NCBI RefSeq assembly: GCF_900188005.1
Contig: NZ_FZNR01000016.1
Location: 62,001-126,000 of the forward strand
DNA: 64,000 nucleotides
Source of the DNA: Actinoplanes regularis
GTDB taxonomy: Bacteria; Actinomycetota; Actinomycetes; Mycobacteriales; Micromonosporaceae
Direction: 5' to 3'
In this document: positions 14,901 to 21,891 of the stretch, piece after piece
Layout: each line of letters opens with the position of its first letter
Position numbering within the stretch: the first letter of the stretch is position 1
The notes under the pieces: model-generated
Database searches by the model: none
Seen by the model: only the letters and a program-made list of their open reading frames with translations
What the model was told of the DNA's origin: nothing
Translations under genes and position numbers: made by a program

Positions 14901-17098
14901 GGCGCGGCACGTTCGATCAGGCTCAACCCGGTCCCGGACGGCCGCCGCAGAACACGGAATCCACCGGCCAGCGACCGGAAACGCCCACTCCCGAGGAGTC
15001 CTGGCCGGGCCGGCCCAGCGGCAAACGCTCCGCACTCTCCTGGGAGGCGGGATCCGCGGCGGCCGCGGCCGGTGGCTGGCCCCGTCCGGCGTCCGCGAAC
15101 GAACCAACGGAATCAGCCGGTACGACCGCCGCCGACGAGACGACCGGAACCGGAGCACCCACCGTCCCCACCTGGCCGCCAACCGACGAAACGGCCGCCG
15201 CAGGAGCACCCGCCGCCCCGACCTGGCAGCCGACCAACGAGACGACCGCCGCAGGAGCATCCACCGTCCCGACCTGGCCCCCGACCGACGAGACAACCGT
15301 CGCGGAAGCACCCGCTGCCCAGACCTGGCAGTCGGGCGACCAAGGGACCGTCGCGGGAACACCCACCGCCCCCACCTGGCAGCCGGCCGACCAGACGACC
15401 GTCGCAGGAACACCCACCGCCCCCACCTGGCAGTCAGCCGACCAGACGACCGTCGCAGGAACACCCACCGCCCCCACCTGGCAGTCAGCCGACCAGACGA
15501 CCGTCGCAGGAACACCCTCTGGTGTGGGCTGGGCGGGAGCCGCGGAGCCCCCGGCCGGCCTGGCGGGAACTCCCGTGGGTGAGAGCGGCCTGGCGGGCAC
15601 GCCCAGAACCTGGGGCGGGCCGGCGGCGGCACCGGGCACCACCGGATGGCCGGATGCGCCCGCGGGCCAGGGCGGCTGGCCGGGCGCGAACCAGTGGCCG
15701 GGCGGGCAGCAGGGCGTCGCCGGACAGCGGGGTGTCGCCGGTCAGCAGGGTGTTGCCGGGCAGCCGGGCACCGCCGCCGCAGGTGAATGGTCGACGGCGG
15801 CCGCCACGGGCGGATGGCCGGGAACGGCCACCGAGCAGGGCGGTTGGCAGCAGGGCGCGGGGGCGAACACCGCCTGGCCGACCTCCCCCGCCGGCTGGCC
15901 CGCATCGCCGAGCTGGCAGCAGCCGCCGCCCGGCGGCTCGACGCCGTCCACGGGCGGCGACCCGGCGTACCCCAGAAACTCTCCGCCGGGTCGACGGCGC
16001 CTGCGCGTCGCCGGGATCCTCTGCCTCGCGCTGCTTCTCGCGGCGGGCGCCTATCTGGGCATCCGCTACACGTCCGGCAGGGGGAAGACCGACCCCGGCG
16101 CGGCGCCGACCGTCACGCAGACGCAGCCCGGGAGCCAGCAGCCCACCCAGTCGGCCACGCCGGACGAGTCGGCGGCTCCGGTACCGGTCAGCCTGGCCGT
16201 GCCGGTCGTGGTGGACACGATCGAGTCGGTCGGGCGGGAGCCGGAGGGTGTGGTGGTCTCGCCCGACAACCGCACCGTCTACGTCGCCGACCAGGGCGCC
16301 AAGGCGGTGTTCTTCATCGACGCCGCCGACCAGAAGGTCAGCTCGCTCGCCGTGCCGAACACGCCCCGTTTCATGGCGCTCTCCTCGGACGGCTCGCGGC
16401 TGTACGTGTCGATGTTCGAGGACGACTTCAGCGCCAACGCGATGGCGGTGATCGACACCGCGAAGCGCAGCGTGATCACGTCGGTGAAGACCGGGCCCCG
16501 GCCGTTCGAGCCCGCGGTGACCCAGGACGGACGGGTCTGGCTGCCGATCCACAACGGCGCCCGGGTGGAGATCTACGACGGCCAGTCGCTGCGGAAACTG
16601 TCGCAGATCAGCGTCCCGCCGAACCCGCACTGGATCGACTTCACCCCGGACGGCACGCGCGCGTTCACCTCGGACCACGAGTCCAGCCGGATGTCGGTGA
16701 TCGACACGAAGACGCTGAAGGTGCTGACCAACATCGCGGTCGGCCGGTCGCCGCACAGCATCGCGGTGACCCCGGACGGCAAGACCGTGGTGCTCACGAA
16801 CTACGACGTCAACACGGTGGAGACGTACGACACGAAGACCCTGAAGCTGACCAAGCGTTACCAGGTCGGCAAGTTGCCGCAAGCGGTGCTGGTCTCGGCG
16901 GACGGCGTGCACGCCTACGTGGTGAACGAGGGTTCGGACACCCTGTCGGTACTGAACCTGAAGGACCGGAAGGTGGCGGCCACGATCAGGGTCGGCGACA
17001 GCCCACGGGTGGTCGCGCTCTCCCCGGACGGGCTGCGGCTCTACGTGACCGCCGGCCGCGACGGTGCGGTGACGGTCCTGAAGGCGGCCGAAGGCTAG
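11948..17098 (+). CDS. Giant pseudocaspase / membrane / beta-propeller protein
   Basis: 1716 residues. Residues 1-225 read as a caspase-like (peptidase C14) fold: DVRSLAAVL, LLLYFRGILLTGPNGGLYLATPDT at 75-98, VMVVLDGRTGG at 125-135 and a DRDRDG loop at 182-187. The catalytic His motif (SGHG in active members) is RGIL at 80-83, and the Cys motif (DCCHSG) is DGRTGG at 130-135, so both catalytic residues are missing. A beta-sandwich segment follows (about 285-362). Residues about 370-1340 are Pro/Thr/Ser-rich and built of several tandem repeats. One membrane helix lies at about 1354-1376 (VAGILCLALLLAAGAYLGI). The last 300 residues form a YVTN/YncE-type seven-bladed propeller (GVVVSPDNRTVYVAD and similar blades). 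The likely topology is cytoplasmic pseudocaspase and external propeller, i.e. a receptor-like layout. Start has AAGGG 7 nt upstream. Confidence 0.85.
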   Translation: MSGRRLAVVVTVEHHDDPVLRRYAVPSADVRSLAAVLGDPGLGGFDVEFLQDPETWDAYLRLQALCDGRTGEDCLLLYFRGILLTGPNGGLYLATPDTVMQRPADTAVDVTRLDALLHRSQAGQVMVVLDGRTGGPVDAGAYFPAARATEARSRVVIMAAARPEPPTFAGLLADGIRGGAADRDRDGYIGIDEIFDHLRERDPSVRHWVFGSGRQPYVSKVRRPGSDQMAMIAELAAAAAGADLNQAAQARATLGRMATGNDRVAAAATAAVRRTSLRLAEAAIDFGRVLPGTQQLTVRVAVAGPPLVTTSTVTTSGEGLHARLEGDQLRVSWFPTVGRLTGTVTVDGPAGTAHLTVVGEVAEDHAGQAPSPAVAQNGPQVGSTPPRVLPPPPPQWYSGNGADQPTVGQPRLAAPVDPWPHAPTSNGPASAPPFPANLPTSSPPVSSPPISSPPASSPPASSPPAWRAPASGPPASSPPVGPEAAGMSQPAAEAAQTPHGPWSGAPNRPGTTSGSRAGGITEDRSRPSGTWWAQSPEAGQQLGPASTVHGSSWPSTLRQPDQNATAPVEPTADLDRTRPISAQPAGTSDQHTTEPTARPPAQATTPAEPTADLERTRPISAQPADLERTRPISAQPADTSDQHTTEPTARPPALRQPAQATTPTEPTADLERTRPISAQPADTPPVGTSDQHTTESAVPSRSPDGSDVAPGTQPTDIWPGSPAEPTTHAESFGPWLALPAVAAAGSAVAPRSEPSVEAPTESDDQQTDAPASASVGAPNWENVAPAWSDAASGGPSTGPDSDENDTAPADEITASGADVDTAQDADLEPAPHSAGGSPTEAVSHDADSSPAETVSHGADSGPTETASNGADSSTTETASNGADSSTAETISHGADSSTVEAALHSNDDRSGAGLAAAGGFVGGWLVTQAAASASNGQEPADHSPEPAATGASQPVYGQNDADARPSGEDATASPAGPWPGEQASGRGTFDQAQPGPGRPPQNTESTGQRPETPTPEESWPGRPSGKRSALSWEAGSAAAAAGGWPRPASANEPTESAGTTAADETTGTGAPTVPTWPPTDETAAAGAPAAPTWQPTNETTAAGASTVPTWPPTDETTVAEAPAAQTWQSGDQGTVAGTPTAPTWQPADQTTVAGTPTAPTWQSADQTTVAGTPTAPTWQSADQTTVAGTPSGVGWAGAAEPPAGLAGTPVGESGLAGTPRTWGGPAAAPGTTGWPDAPAGQGGWPGANQWPGGQQGVAGQRGVAGQQGVAGQPGTAAAGEWSTAAATGGWPGTATEQGGWQQGAGANTAWPTSPAGWPASPSWQQPPPGGSTPSTGGDPAYPRNSPPGRRRLRVAGILCLALLLAAGAYLGIRYTSGRGKTDPGAAPTVTQTQPGSQQPTQSATPDESAAPVPVSLAVPVVVDTIESVGREPEGVVVSPDNRTVYVADQGAKAVFFIDAADQKVSSLAVPNTPRFMALSSDGSRLYVSMFEDDFSANAMAVIDTAKRSVITSVKTGPRPFEPAVTQDGRVWLPIHNGARVEIYDGQSLRKLSQISVPPNPHWIDFTPDGTRAFTSDHESSRMSVIDTKTLKVLTNIAVGRSPHSIAVTPDGKTVVLTNYDVNTVETYDTKTLKLTKRYQVGKLPQAVLVSADGVHAYVVNEGSDTLSVLNLKDRKVAATIRVGDSPRVVALSPDGLRLYVTAGRDGAVTVLKAAEG
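13262..13385 (+). repeat. 15-bp SSPPA-coding repeats in the giant gene
   Basis: About eight 15-bp units of the form AGCCCGCCGGCCTCC encode Ser-Ser-Pro-Pro-Ala/Val/Ile. They sit at the start of the disordered linker. Confidence 0.85.
13650..14040 (+). repeat. PTADLERTRPISAQPA repeats in the giant gene
   Basis: Four imperfect copies of a block encoding (E)PTADLERTRPISAQPA, separated by TSDQHTTEPTARPPA segments. Near-identical DNA between copies suggests recent duplication or gene-internal recombination. Confidence 0.85.
14455..14665 (+). repeat. 45-bp tandem repeats coding for xxHGADSSPTETA units
   Basis: Five 45-bp in-frame units encode variants of SNGADSSTTETA and SHGADSSTAETI (15 residues each). 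Confidence 0.88.
15160..15520 (+). repeat. 60-bp tandem repeats coding for TWQSADQTTVAGTPTAP
   Basis: Six units of 60 bp encode 20-residue repeats such as TWQSADQTTVAGTPTAP. The last three copies are almost identical at the DNA level, consistent with recent slippage or unequal exchange. Confidence 0.9.
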
Positions 17099-17113
17099 CG
17101 GTCCACATCGCGT

Positions 17114-17133
17114 CATGGCGGCCGGCCGCCATG
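17114..17133. terminator. 20-bp perfect palindrome after the giant gene
   Basis: CATGGCGGCCGGCCGCCATG is fully self-complementary, 16 bp after the stop of the giant gene. It may act as a terminator or a protein-binding site. Confidence 0.5.
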
Positions 17134-17191
17134 GCGACGTCAATCGTGCGCACGCCCCTCCATCGATGTGGCGTGGGTCACGCAATGACCA

Positions 17192-17219
17192 TGTCACGAA
17201 CGGAAGGGCAGCTCGCGTC
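17192..17219 (+). promoter_or_regulatory. Candidate ECF41 sigma-factor promoter
   Basis: TGTCACG at 17192-17198 and CGTC at 17216-17219 are separated by 17 nt. This matches the published ECF41 promoter pattern (TGTCACA, CGTC). It lies 53 bp before the first gene of the operon that encodes an ECF41-type sigma factor, so autoregulation is the expected arrangement. Confidence 0.75.
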
Positions 17220-17271
17220 TCGTGGTCGTCCGCACAGCGGGAACGACCGATCCGAAAGAGGCAGCAGAGCG

Positions 17272-18465
17272 ATGGACGCGACAGCAGCGCAGCAGCACGA
17301 GGTCCTAATCCTGGGCGCCGGCTATGCCGGACTCTCCGCCGCGATCCAGCTCGCGGCCCGCACCAGGAAGCGCGGAAACGTGCGAGTGACGCTGGTCAAC
17401 CCTGACGACACCTTCACCGAGCGGCTCCGGCTGCACCTGACCGCCACCGGCCAGGAGACGGCCGAGCTGAACATCCCGGGACTGCTGGACGGCACCGGCG
17501 CCCGCTTCGTCCGCGGCTGGGTCACCGCGGTCGACGCCGGAACGAAGACCGTCCGGATCGACGACGACCGGGTCCTGAACTACGACACCCTGGTCTACGG
17601 CCTGGGCAGCATCGCGGACACCGCCGCCGTCCCCGGCGTGGACGACCACGCCTGCACCCTCGACAGCCGGCAGGACGCCGCCCTGCTCGCCGACCGGCTG
17701 ACCCGGCTCGACGGTGGGACCGTCGTGGTCTGCGGCAGCGGCCTCACCGGCGTCGAGGCCGCCGCGGAGATCGCCGAGCGGCACCCGGGGCTCGAGGTGG
17801 TGCTGCTGGGCCGGCGGGAGCCGGGCGCGAGCATGCACCCGAAGGCAAGGGCCTATCTGGACGCCGCGCTCGCCCGGCTCGGCGTCCGGGTGCGCAGCGG
17901 TGTCGAGGTGGCAAAGGTGCTGCCGGACGGTGTCGAGCTCACGGACGGCTCCAGCGTCCCGGCCGGCGCGGTGCTCTGGACCAGCGGCACCCGGGTCTCG
18001 CCGCTGGCGGCCGCCGCGGGCCTGACCGTGGACGAGCACGGCCGGGTGGTGACCGACAGCGCGCTGCGCTCGGTCTCCCACCCGGACGTCTACGCCGTGG
18101 GCGACGCGGCGGCGATCCGTCAGGGCTACGGCATGATGCACGGGACCTGTCAGGGCGGTATGCCCACCGGCGTACACGCGGCTCTCTCGATTTTGCGGGT
18201 GTTGGCCGGCAAGGAGCCGGAGCCCTTCCGTTTCGGCTACTACCACACCCCTGTCAGTCTGGGGCGGAACGACGCCGTCGTGCAGTTCACCCACCCCGAT
18301 GACAGCCCGCGCCGGATCGTACTGACCGGAAAGCGAGCCGCGAAGTACAAGGAGACGGTGACCGCCGCACCATGGCCGACCTTCGTCCGCATGAAGAGGA
18401 TGCCCGCCTCGGGCGCGTTCTGGCCGCACGGCGGCCGTTACACCAGGATTCGGAGCGCCAAGTGA
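17272..18465 (+). CDS. FAD-dependent NADH dehydrogenase-like oxidoreductase
   Basis: 397-residue flavoprotein of the pyridine-nucleotide-disulfide oxidoreductase group (Ndh/AIF-like). The N-terminal FAD-binding motif is VLILGAGYAGLSAA; the second nucleotide-binding motif is VVVCGSGLTGVEAAAEIAE near residue 160; the C-terminal FAD motif is VYAVGDAAAI. Start ATG 17272 follows GAAAGAGG at a long spacing. The stop overlaps the sigma-factor GTG (GTGA). ECF41 sigma factors are typically encoded beside a carboxymuconolactone decarboxylase, oxidoreductase or epimerase (COE genes), and this is the oxidoreductase type. Its physiological acceptor is unknown. Confidence 0.92.
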   Translation: MDATAAQQHEVLILGAGYAGLSAAIQLAARTRKRGNVRVTLVNPDDTFTERLRLHLTATGQETAELNIPGLLDGTGARFVRGWVTAVDAGTKTVRIDDDRVLNYDTLVYGLGSIADTAAVPGVDDHACTLDSRQDAALLADRLTRLDGGTVVVCGSGLTGVEAAAEIAERHPGLEVVLLGRREPGASMHPKARAYLDAALARLGVRVRSGVEVAKVLPDGVELTDGSSVPAGAVLWTSGTRVSPLAAAAGLTVDEHGRVVTDSALRSVSHPDVYAVGDAAAIRQGYGMMHGTCQGGMPTGVHAALSILRVLAGKEPEPFRFGYYHTPVSLGRNDAVVQFTHPDDSPRRIVLTGKRAAKYKETVTAAPWPTFVRMKRMPASGAFWPHGGRYTRIRSAK

Positions 18466-19379
18466 CCCAGCCGCAGCAGGCCGGCCCCGACCAGTTCGTC
18501 TTCCAGCAGTACCGCACCCTGCTCTTCGCCGTCGCCTACCGTGTCCTCGGCAGCGCCGCCGATGCCGAGGACGCGGTCCAGGACGCCTGGCTCAAGTGGT
18601 CGGCGGCCGACCGCGCCGAGGTCGCCGACCCCAAGGCCTACCTGACCCGGATCGTCACCAACCTGGCGATGGACCGGCTCCGTTCGGCCCGCCATCAGCG
18701 CGAGACCTACGTCGGGCCGTGGCTCCCCGAGCCGGTCCTCACCGGTCCGGACACTGCTGACGGGGTCGCGACGACCGACTCGGTCTCCACGGCCCTGCTG
18801 ATCGTGCTGGAGACGCTGAGTCCCCTGGAGCGCGCGGTGTTCGTACTGAAAGAGGTCTTCGCCTTCAGTTATGCGGAGATCGCGGAGGCGGTGGAGCGCT
18901 CGGAAGCGGCGGTCCGGCAGGCCGCCCACCGCGCCCGCGAGCACGTCCAGGCCCGCCGGCCCCGATTCACCGCGGACCGCGCCCGCCGGCGCGACGTCAC
19001 CGAGCGCTTCTTCGCGGCGACGTCGGGCGGCGACATCAACACCCTCATGGCGCTGCTCTCCCCGGACGTGACGCTGTGGACCGACGGCGGCGGCAAGGTC
19101 CGCCAGGCCCTCAAGCCGGTCGTCGGAGTGGAGCACGTGGCCCGTTGGTTCGCCGCCCTCGGCACCGCGACCTACCAGGGCATCGAGCCCGGGCGGATGC
19201 GGGCCGAGCTCACCTGGATCAACGGCGGCCCGGGTGTGGTCTTCCACGGTCCGGACCGCGTGGTCGCCACGCTGACCTTCGACTTCGATCAGGAGGGCCG
19301 AATCTCGGCCATCCACAACGTGGCCAACCCGGACAAGCTCCACGCGGTCGCCGACGGAACCCGGCACGATCTCTCCTGA
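18462..19379 (+). CDS. ECF41-type RNA polymerase sigma factor (SigJ-like)
   Basis: 305 residues. Sigma region 2 holds QYRTLLFAVAYRVLGSAADAEDAVQDAW and region 4 holds LSPLERAVFVLKEVFAFSYAEIAEAV followed by SEAAVRQAAHRAR. The C-terminal 120 residues are a SnoaL-like domain (TERFFAATSGGDINTLMALL, DVTLWTDGGGK), the fused regulatory module that defines ECF41 and replaces an anti-sigma factor. GTG 18462 is preferred because GGAG lies 7 nt upstream and it overlaps the previous stop; a longer frame from 18372 would run inside the upstream gene. A matching ECF41 promoter precedes the operon. Confidence 0.95.
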   Translation: MTQPQQAGPDQFVFQQYRTLLFAVAYRVLGSAADAEDAVQDAWLKWSAADRAEVADPKAYLTRIVTNLAMDRLRSARHQRETYVGPWLPEPVLTGPDTADGVATTDSVSTALLIVLETLSPLERAVFVLKEVFAFSYAEIAEAVERSEAAVRQAAHRAREHVQARRPRFTADRARRRDVTERFFAATSGGDINTLMALLSPDVTLWTDGGGKVRQALKPVVGVEHVARWFAALGTATYQGIEPGRMRAELTWINGGPGVVFHGPDRVVATLTFDFDQEGRISAIHNVANPDKLHAVADGTRHDLS

Positions 19380-19428
19380 GCCCGCCACCAACGTCGAGTT
19401 CCACGAGGGTCACATCGAGGACGTTCCG

Positions 19429-20058
19429 CTACCGCACGCCCCAGCGGTTCTCGTGCCGCACCCGGTGCAACGGGGAGCGGCGGCGCCACCCGTGCCGCTC
19501 CAGGTCGGGCACCTCGTGCAGCCGGCTGACCGGCCCGAGACAGAGCCAAGCCACCGGGCGGACACCGACCGGGACACCGAGCAGATCGCGCAGGTAATCC
19601 TCGCGGTAGAACGAGACCCACCCGACGCCGAGACCCTCGGCGGTGGCCGCGAGCCACAGGTTCTGGATCGCCAGGCACACCGAATACAGCCCGGCATCGC
19701 TGATCGCGTGGCGGCCCAGCACCGCGGGGCCGCCACGCTCGGCGTCGTACGTCACCACGACCGAAAGCGTCGACTCCAGCACCCCGTCAATCTTGATACG
19801 AGCGAACCGGGCGGCCGCCTCGCCCTCCAGCGTCGCGGCGAACACGTCCCGCTCGCGGGACACGTGCGCGTGGAACTCCTCGCGCAGCCCCCGGTCACGC
19901 ACGACGACGAAGTCCCACGGCTGCGACAGGCCCACACTGGGCGCGGCGTGCGCGGCGGCCAGGACCCTGTCGAGGACGGCGTCGGGTACCGGCTCACCGG
20001 TGAATTCGCCGCGCACGTCGCGACGGCGGTTGATGATGTCGTACAGGTCGTGCGTCAT
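19429..20058 (-). CDS. bluB: 5,6-dimethylbenzimidazole synthase (BluB)
   Basis: 209-residue nitroreductase-family enzyme that breaks down FMNH2 with oxygen to make the lower ligand of vitamin B12. Typical features are INRRRDVRGEFTGEPV at the N-terminus, AAPSVGLSQPWDFVVV, and GLGVGWVSFYREDYLRDLLGVP, the BluB-specific replacement of ordinary nitroreductase motifs. ATG 20058 has GGGAG 7 nt upstream. The gene sits directly behind a cobalamin riboswitch, which independently supports the assignment. The rest of the cobalamin pathway is not in this window. It converges on the sigma-factor gene with a 49-bp gap. Confidence 0.95.
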   Translation of the reverse strand: MTHDLYDIINRRRDVRGEFTGEPVPDAVLDRVLAAAHAAPSVGLSQPWDFVVVRDRGLREEFHAHVSRERDVFAATLEGEAAARFARIKIDGVLESTLSVVVTYDAERGGPAVLGRHAISDAGLYSVCLAIQNLWLAATAEGLGVGWVSFYREDYLRDLLGVPVGVRPVAWLCLGPVSRLHEVPDLERHGWRRRSPLHRVRHENRWGVR

Positions 20059-20084
20059 GGGCAGGCTCCCGCTGCGCTCATACC

Positions 20085-20281
20085 CCGGGTGGACCGGGGC
20101 CGTCGGCGCGAGGCCGGTCTTCGGACTCCCGGATCGTCGCCTCACCACCCGCCTTCCCAGCCCGTGTGGGCCAGTGGCTACGCGTACGCGTATGGGTGGC
20201 AGCTCCCCGGTCACCGCGGCGGGCCCGTGCCGGATTCACACCGGCTTCCCGATTCTCCCCGCCGTCTCCGGCCGGGCACCT
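20085..20281 (-). promoter_or_regulatory. Cobalamin (adenosylcobalamin) riboswitch
   Basis: On the minus strand the leader of bluB shows the conserved series GGTGCCC..., GGGAAGCCGGTGTGAATCCG (20230-20250 region), GCCACTG, GGGAAGGCG, and GGGAGTCCGAAGACCGGCC ending near 20112. These are the B12-box and core elements of the cobalamin riboswitch in the right order and spacing. A CCCCGGTCCACCCGGGG hairpin just before the bluB ribosome site could be the expression platform that hides the site when B12 is bound. Boundaries are approximate. Confidence 0.93.
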
Positions 20282-20307
20282 CGCATCAGTTCATGCCACC
20301 CCGCACC

Positions 20308-20487
20308 CTACCCACCCAGGAGTCCCGCGAAATCGACGGCGGGGGCGTGCCGCGCACTGATCCGTGGAGCCACGTTCTCGATGGTCATGAAGGCGGGCTC
20401 CCTGAAAGTCCCTTCTGGCGGCACCTCGTGCCACGGGAACCGTCGCCGATCCGCGCGAGGAAACCAGACCACCACCCGGAAGATCAT
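20308..20487 (-). CDS. Small hypothetical protein (59 aa)
   Basis: ATG 20487 has AGGAAG about 5 nt upstream and the frame keeps high G/C at third positions. The protein starts MIFRVVVWFPRADRRRFPWH, continues with EVPPEGTFREPAFMTIENVAPR and ends FAGLLGG; I do not recognise it. It has no membrane helix. It lies upstream of the bluB riboswitch in the same direction, 27 bp before the aptamer, and could be transcribed with it or be separate. The alternative is that the region is merely leader DNA; existence is only moderately supported. Confidence 0.45.
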   Translation of the reverse strand: MIFRVVVWFPRADRRRFPWHEVPPEGTFREPAFMTIENVAPRISARHAPAVDFAGLLGG

Positions 20488-20549
20488 CGCTTCCTGATCG
20501 GCGGCGGCTGCCGCACCCGTCGAGAGGCCGTGGCCGGCCACGTGCAGGA

Positions 20550-20565
20550 TGTAACAGCCGCTACA
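20550..20565. promoter_or_regulatory. TGTAACAGCCGCTACA operator-like inverted repeat
   Basis: Six-bp arms with one mismatch around AGCC, in a locally AT-richer spot between divergent units (the 59-aa gene on the minus strand and the MFS unit on the plus strand). A related GTAACAG / CTGTCGTAAC pair extends it to 20579. A TetR- or MarR-type binding site is plausible; no such regulator is adjacent. Confidence 0.4.
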
Positions 20566-20592
20566 TTTTCTGTCGTAACGGAGTTGATTCTG

Positions 20593-20712
20593 GTGCTGAA
20601 GGTGCCGGCGGAGGTGGAGTTCCCGGCCGACTGCGGCAAGTTCGAGCAGGAGACCGCGATCGCCAAGTTCGCCCTCGCCGTGCTGCACGCGGTGCCGGGA
20701 GGCGACCGGTGA
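20593..20712 (+). CDS. Small protein (39 aa) translationally coupled to the MFS gene
   Basis: The frame ends with TGA at 20710-20712, overlapping the GTG start of the MFS gene (GTGA), the same coupling seen across the window. Possible starts are GTG 20593 (GGAG 9 nt upstream) or TTG 20584. The predicted product (MLKVPAEVEFPADCGKFEQE, then TAIAKFALAVLHAVPGGDR) is amphipathic and not recognised. It could be a short regulatory or leader peptide for the transporter. Evidence is the overlap, ribosome site and codon bias only. Confidence 0.5.
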   Translation: MLKVPAEVEFPADCGKFEQETAIAKFALAVLHAVPGGDR

Positions 20713-21881
20713 GCGCGGCCCGGCGGCAGATGTGGCCGCTGTACGCGGCCGGGTTCACCACCGCGTTCGGCGCCCACGCGATCGCCGCGAACCTGGGTGG
20801 GTTCTCCGACGAGGCGGTCACCTCGCTGCTGGTGCTCGGCGGCCTGCTCGCGCTGTACGACGGCGCCGAGGTGCTGCTCAAACCGGTCTTCGGCAGCCTC
20901 GCCGACCGGATCGGCGCCCGCCCGGTGCTGCTCGGCGGCCTGGTCGCGTTCGCGGCCGCGTCGGCGGTGTACGTGATCGCCGACAGCCCCGGCTGGCTCT
21001 GGGCCGCCCGTCTCGGCCAGGGCGCCGCGGCCTCGGCGTTCTCCCCGTCCGCGTCCGCCCTGGTCGCCCGGCTGAACCCGGCGGCGAAACACGGCCGGGC
21101 GTTCGGGTCGTACGGCTTCTACAAGTCGATCGGCTACACCCTCGGCCCGCTGCTCGGCGGCCTGATCGTCTGGGCCGGCGGGCTCCGGCTGCTGTTCACC
21201 GTGCTCGCCGTGTTGGGTGCGGCCGTCGCGCTGTGGGCGCTGCTGGCCGTGCCGGTCGTCGCGCCGCTGCCGAAGACCCGGCAGACCGTCCTCGACCTGG
21301 CCCGCAGGCTGACCGCCCCGGCGTTCCTCGGCCCGACCGCGGCCCTCGCGGCGGCGACCGCGGCCCTGTCGGTCGGTGTCGGCTTCCTGCCTGTCACCGG
21401 GCGCGCGGCGGGCCTGGGCACGATCGCCACCGGGGCGGCGGTCTCCGTGCTGGCGCTCTGCGCGGCGCTGGTGCAGCCGCGCGCGGGGCGGGCGCTCGAC
21501 GACGGGCGGCTGACCGTACGTACGGGAATGATCGTGGGCCTGTCGGTGACCGCCATCGGCCTGGTGGCGGCGGTCCTGCCCGGACTGGCCGGAGTCCTGG
21601 CCGGGGCCGCGCTGATCGGGGTCGGCACCGGGCTGATCACGCCGCTGGGATTCGCGGCGCTGGCCGCGTCCACCCCGGCCGAACGGCTCGGCCAGACCAT
21701 GGGCTCCGCCGAGCTCGGCCGGGAGCTCGGCGACGCCGGCGGCCCGCTGCTGGTCGCGGGTGTCGCGGTGCTGACCACCCTGAACTGGGGCTTCGCCACG
21801 CTCGCCGCCCTGATCGCCGGGGGCGCGGTGTTCGCCTTCACCCGCGGCCGGCGCCCGCGGATTGTCGGTCCCGGCGCGTAA
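20709..21881 (+). CDS. Major facilitator superfamily transporter (12-TM, DHA1-like)
   Basis: 390 residues with about 12 hydrophobic segments. The loop between TM2 and TM3 has the MFS motif A variant GSLADRIGARPVLLGG, and TM5 shows GSYGFYKSIGYTLGPLLGGL (motif C-like), which suggests an exporter. GTG 20709 overlaps the stop of the short upstream reading frame. The gene is followed after 10 bp by a SUKH-like gene, so they may form one operon. An inverted-repeat operator candidate lies upstream at 20550. The substrate cannot be inferred. Confidence 0.9.
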   Translation: MSAARRQMWPLYAAGFTTAFGAHAIAANLGGFSDEAVTSLLVLGGLLALYDGAEVLLKPVFGSLADRIGARPVLLGGLVAFAAASAVYVIADSPGWLWAARLGQGAAASAFSPSASALVARLNPAAKHGRAFGSYGFYKSIGYTLGPLLGGLIVWAGGLRLLFTVLAVLGAAVALWALLAVPVVAPLPKTRQTVLDLARRLTAPAFLGPTAALAAATAALSVGVGFLPVTGRAAGLGTIATGAAVSVLALCAALVQPRAGRALDDGRLTVRTGMIVGLSVTAIGLVAAVLPGLAGVLAGAALIGVGTGLITPLGFAALAASTPAERLGQTMGSAELGRELGDAGGPLLVAGVAVLTTLNWGFATLAALIAGGAVFAFTRGRRPRIVGPGA

Positions 21882-21891
21882 GGTGCGGCGC

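Noticed and set aside
15787..18465. 892-codon frame that would fuse the giant gene region to the FAD oxidoreductase
   Set aside because: The first 495 codons are a shadow of the propeller region; the real start at 17272 is fixed by the FAD motif, upstream promoter and intergenic palindrome.
20403..20411. GGGACTTTC half-site on the minus strand
   Set aside because: It lies inside the 59-codon frame, has no palindromic partner and is not placed before a gene start, so it was not counted as a DosR-like box.
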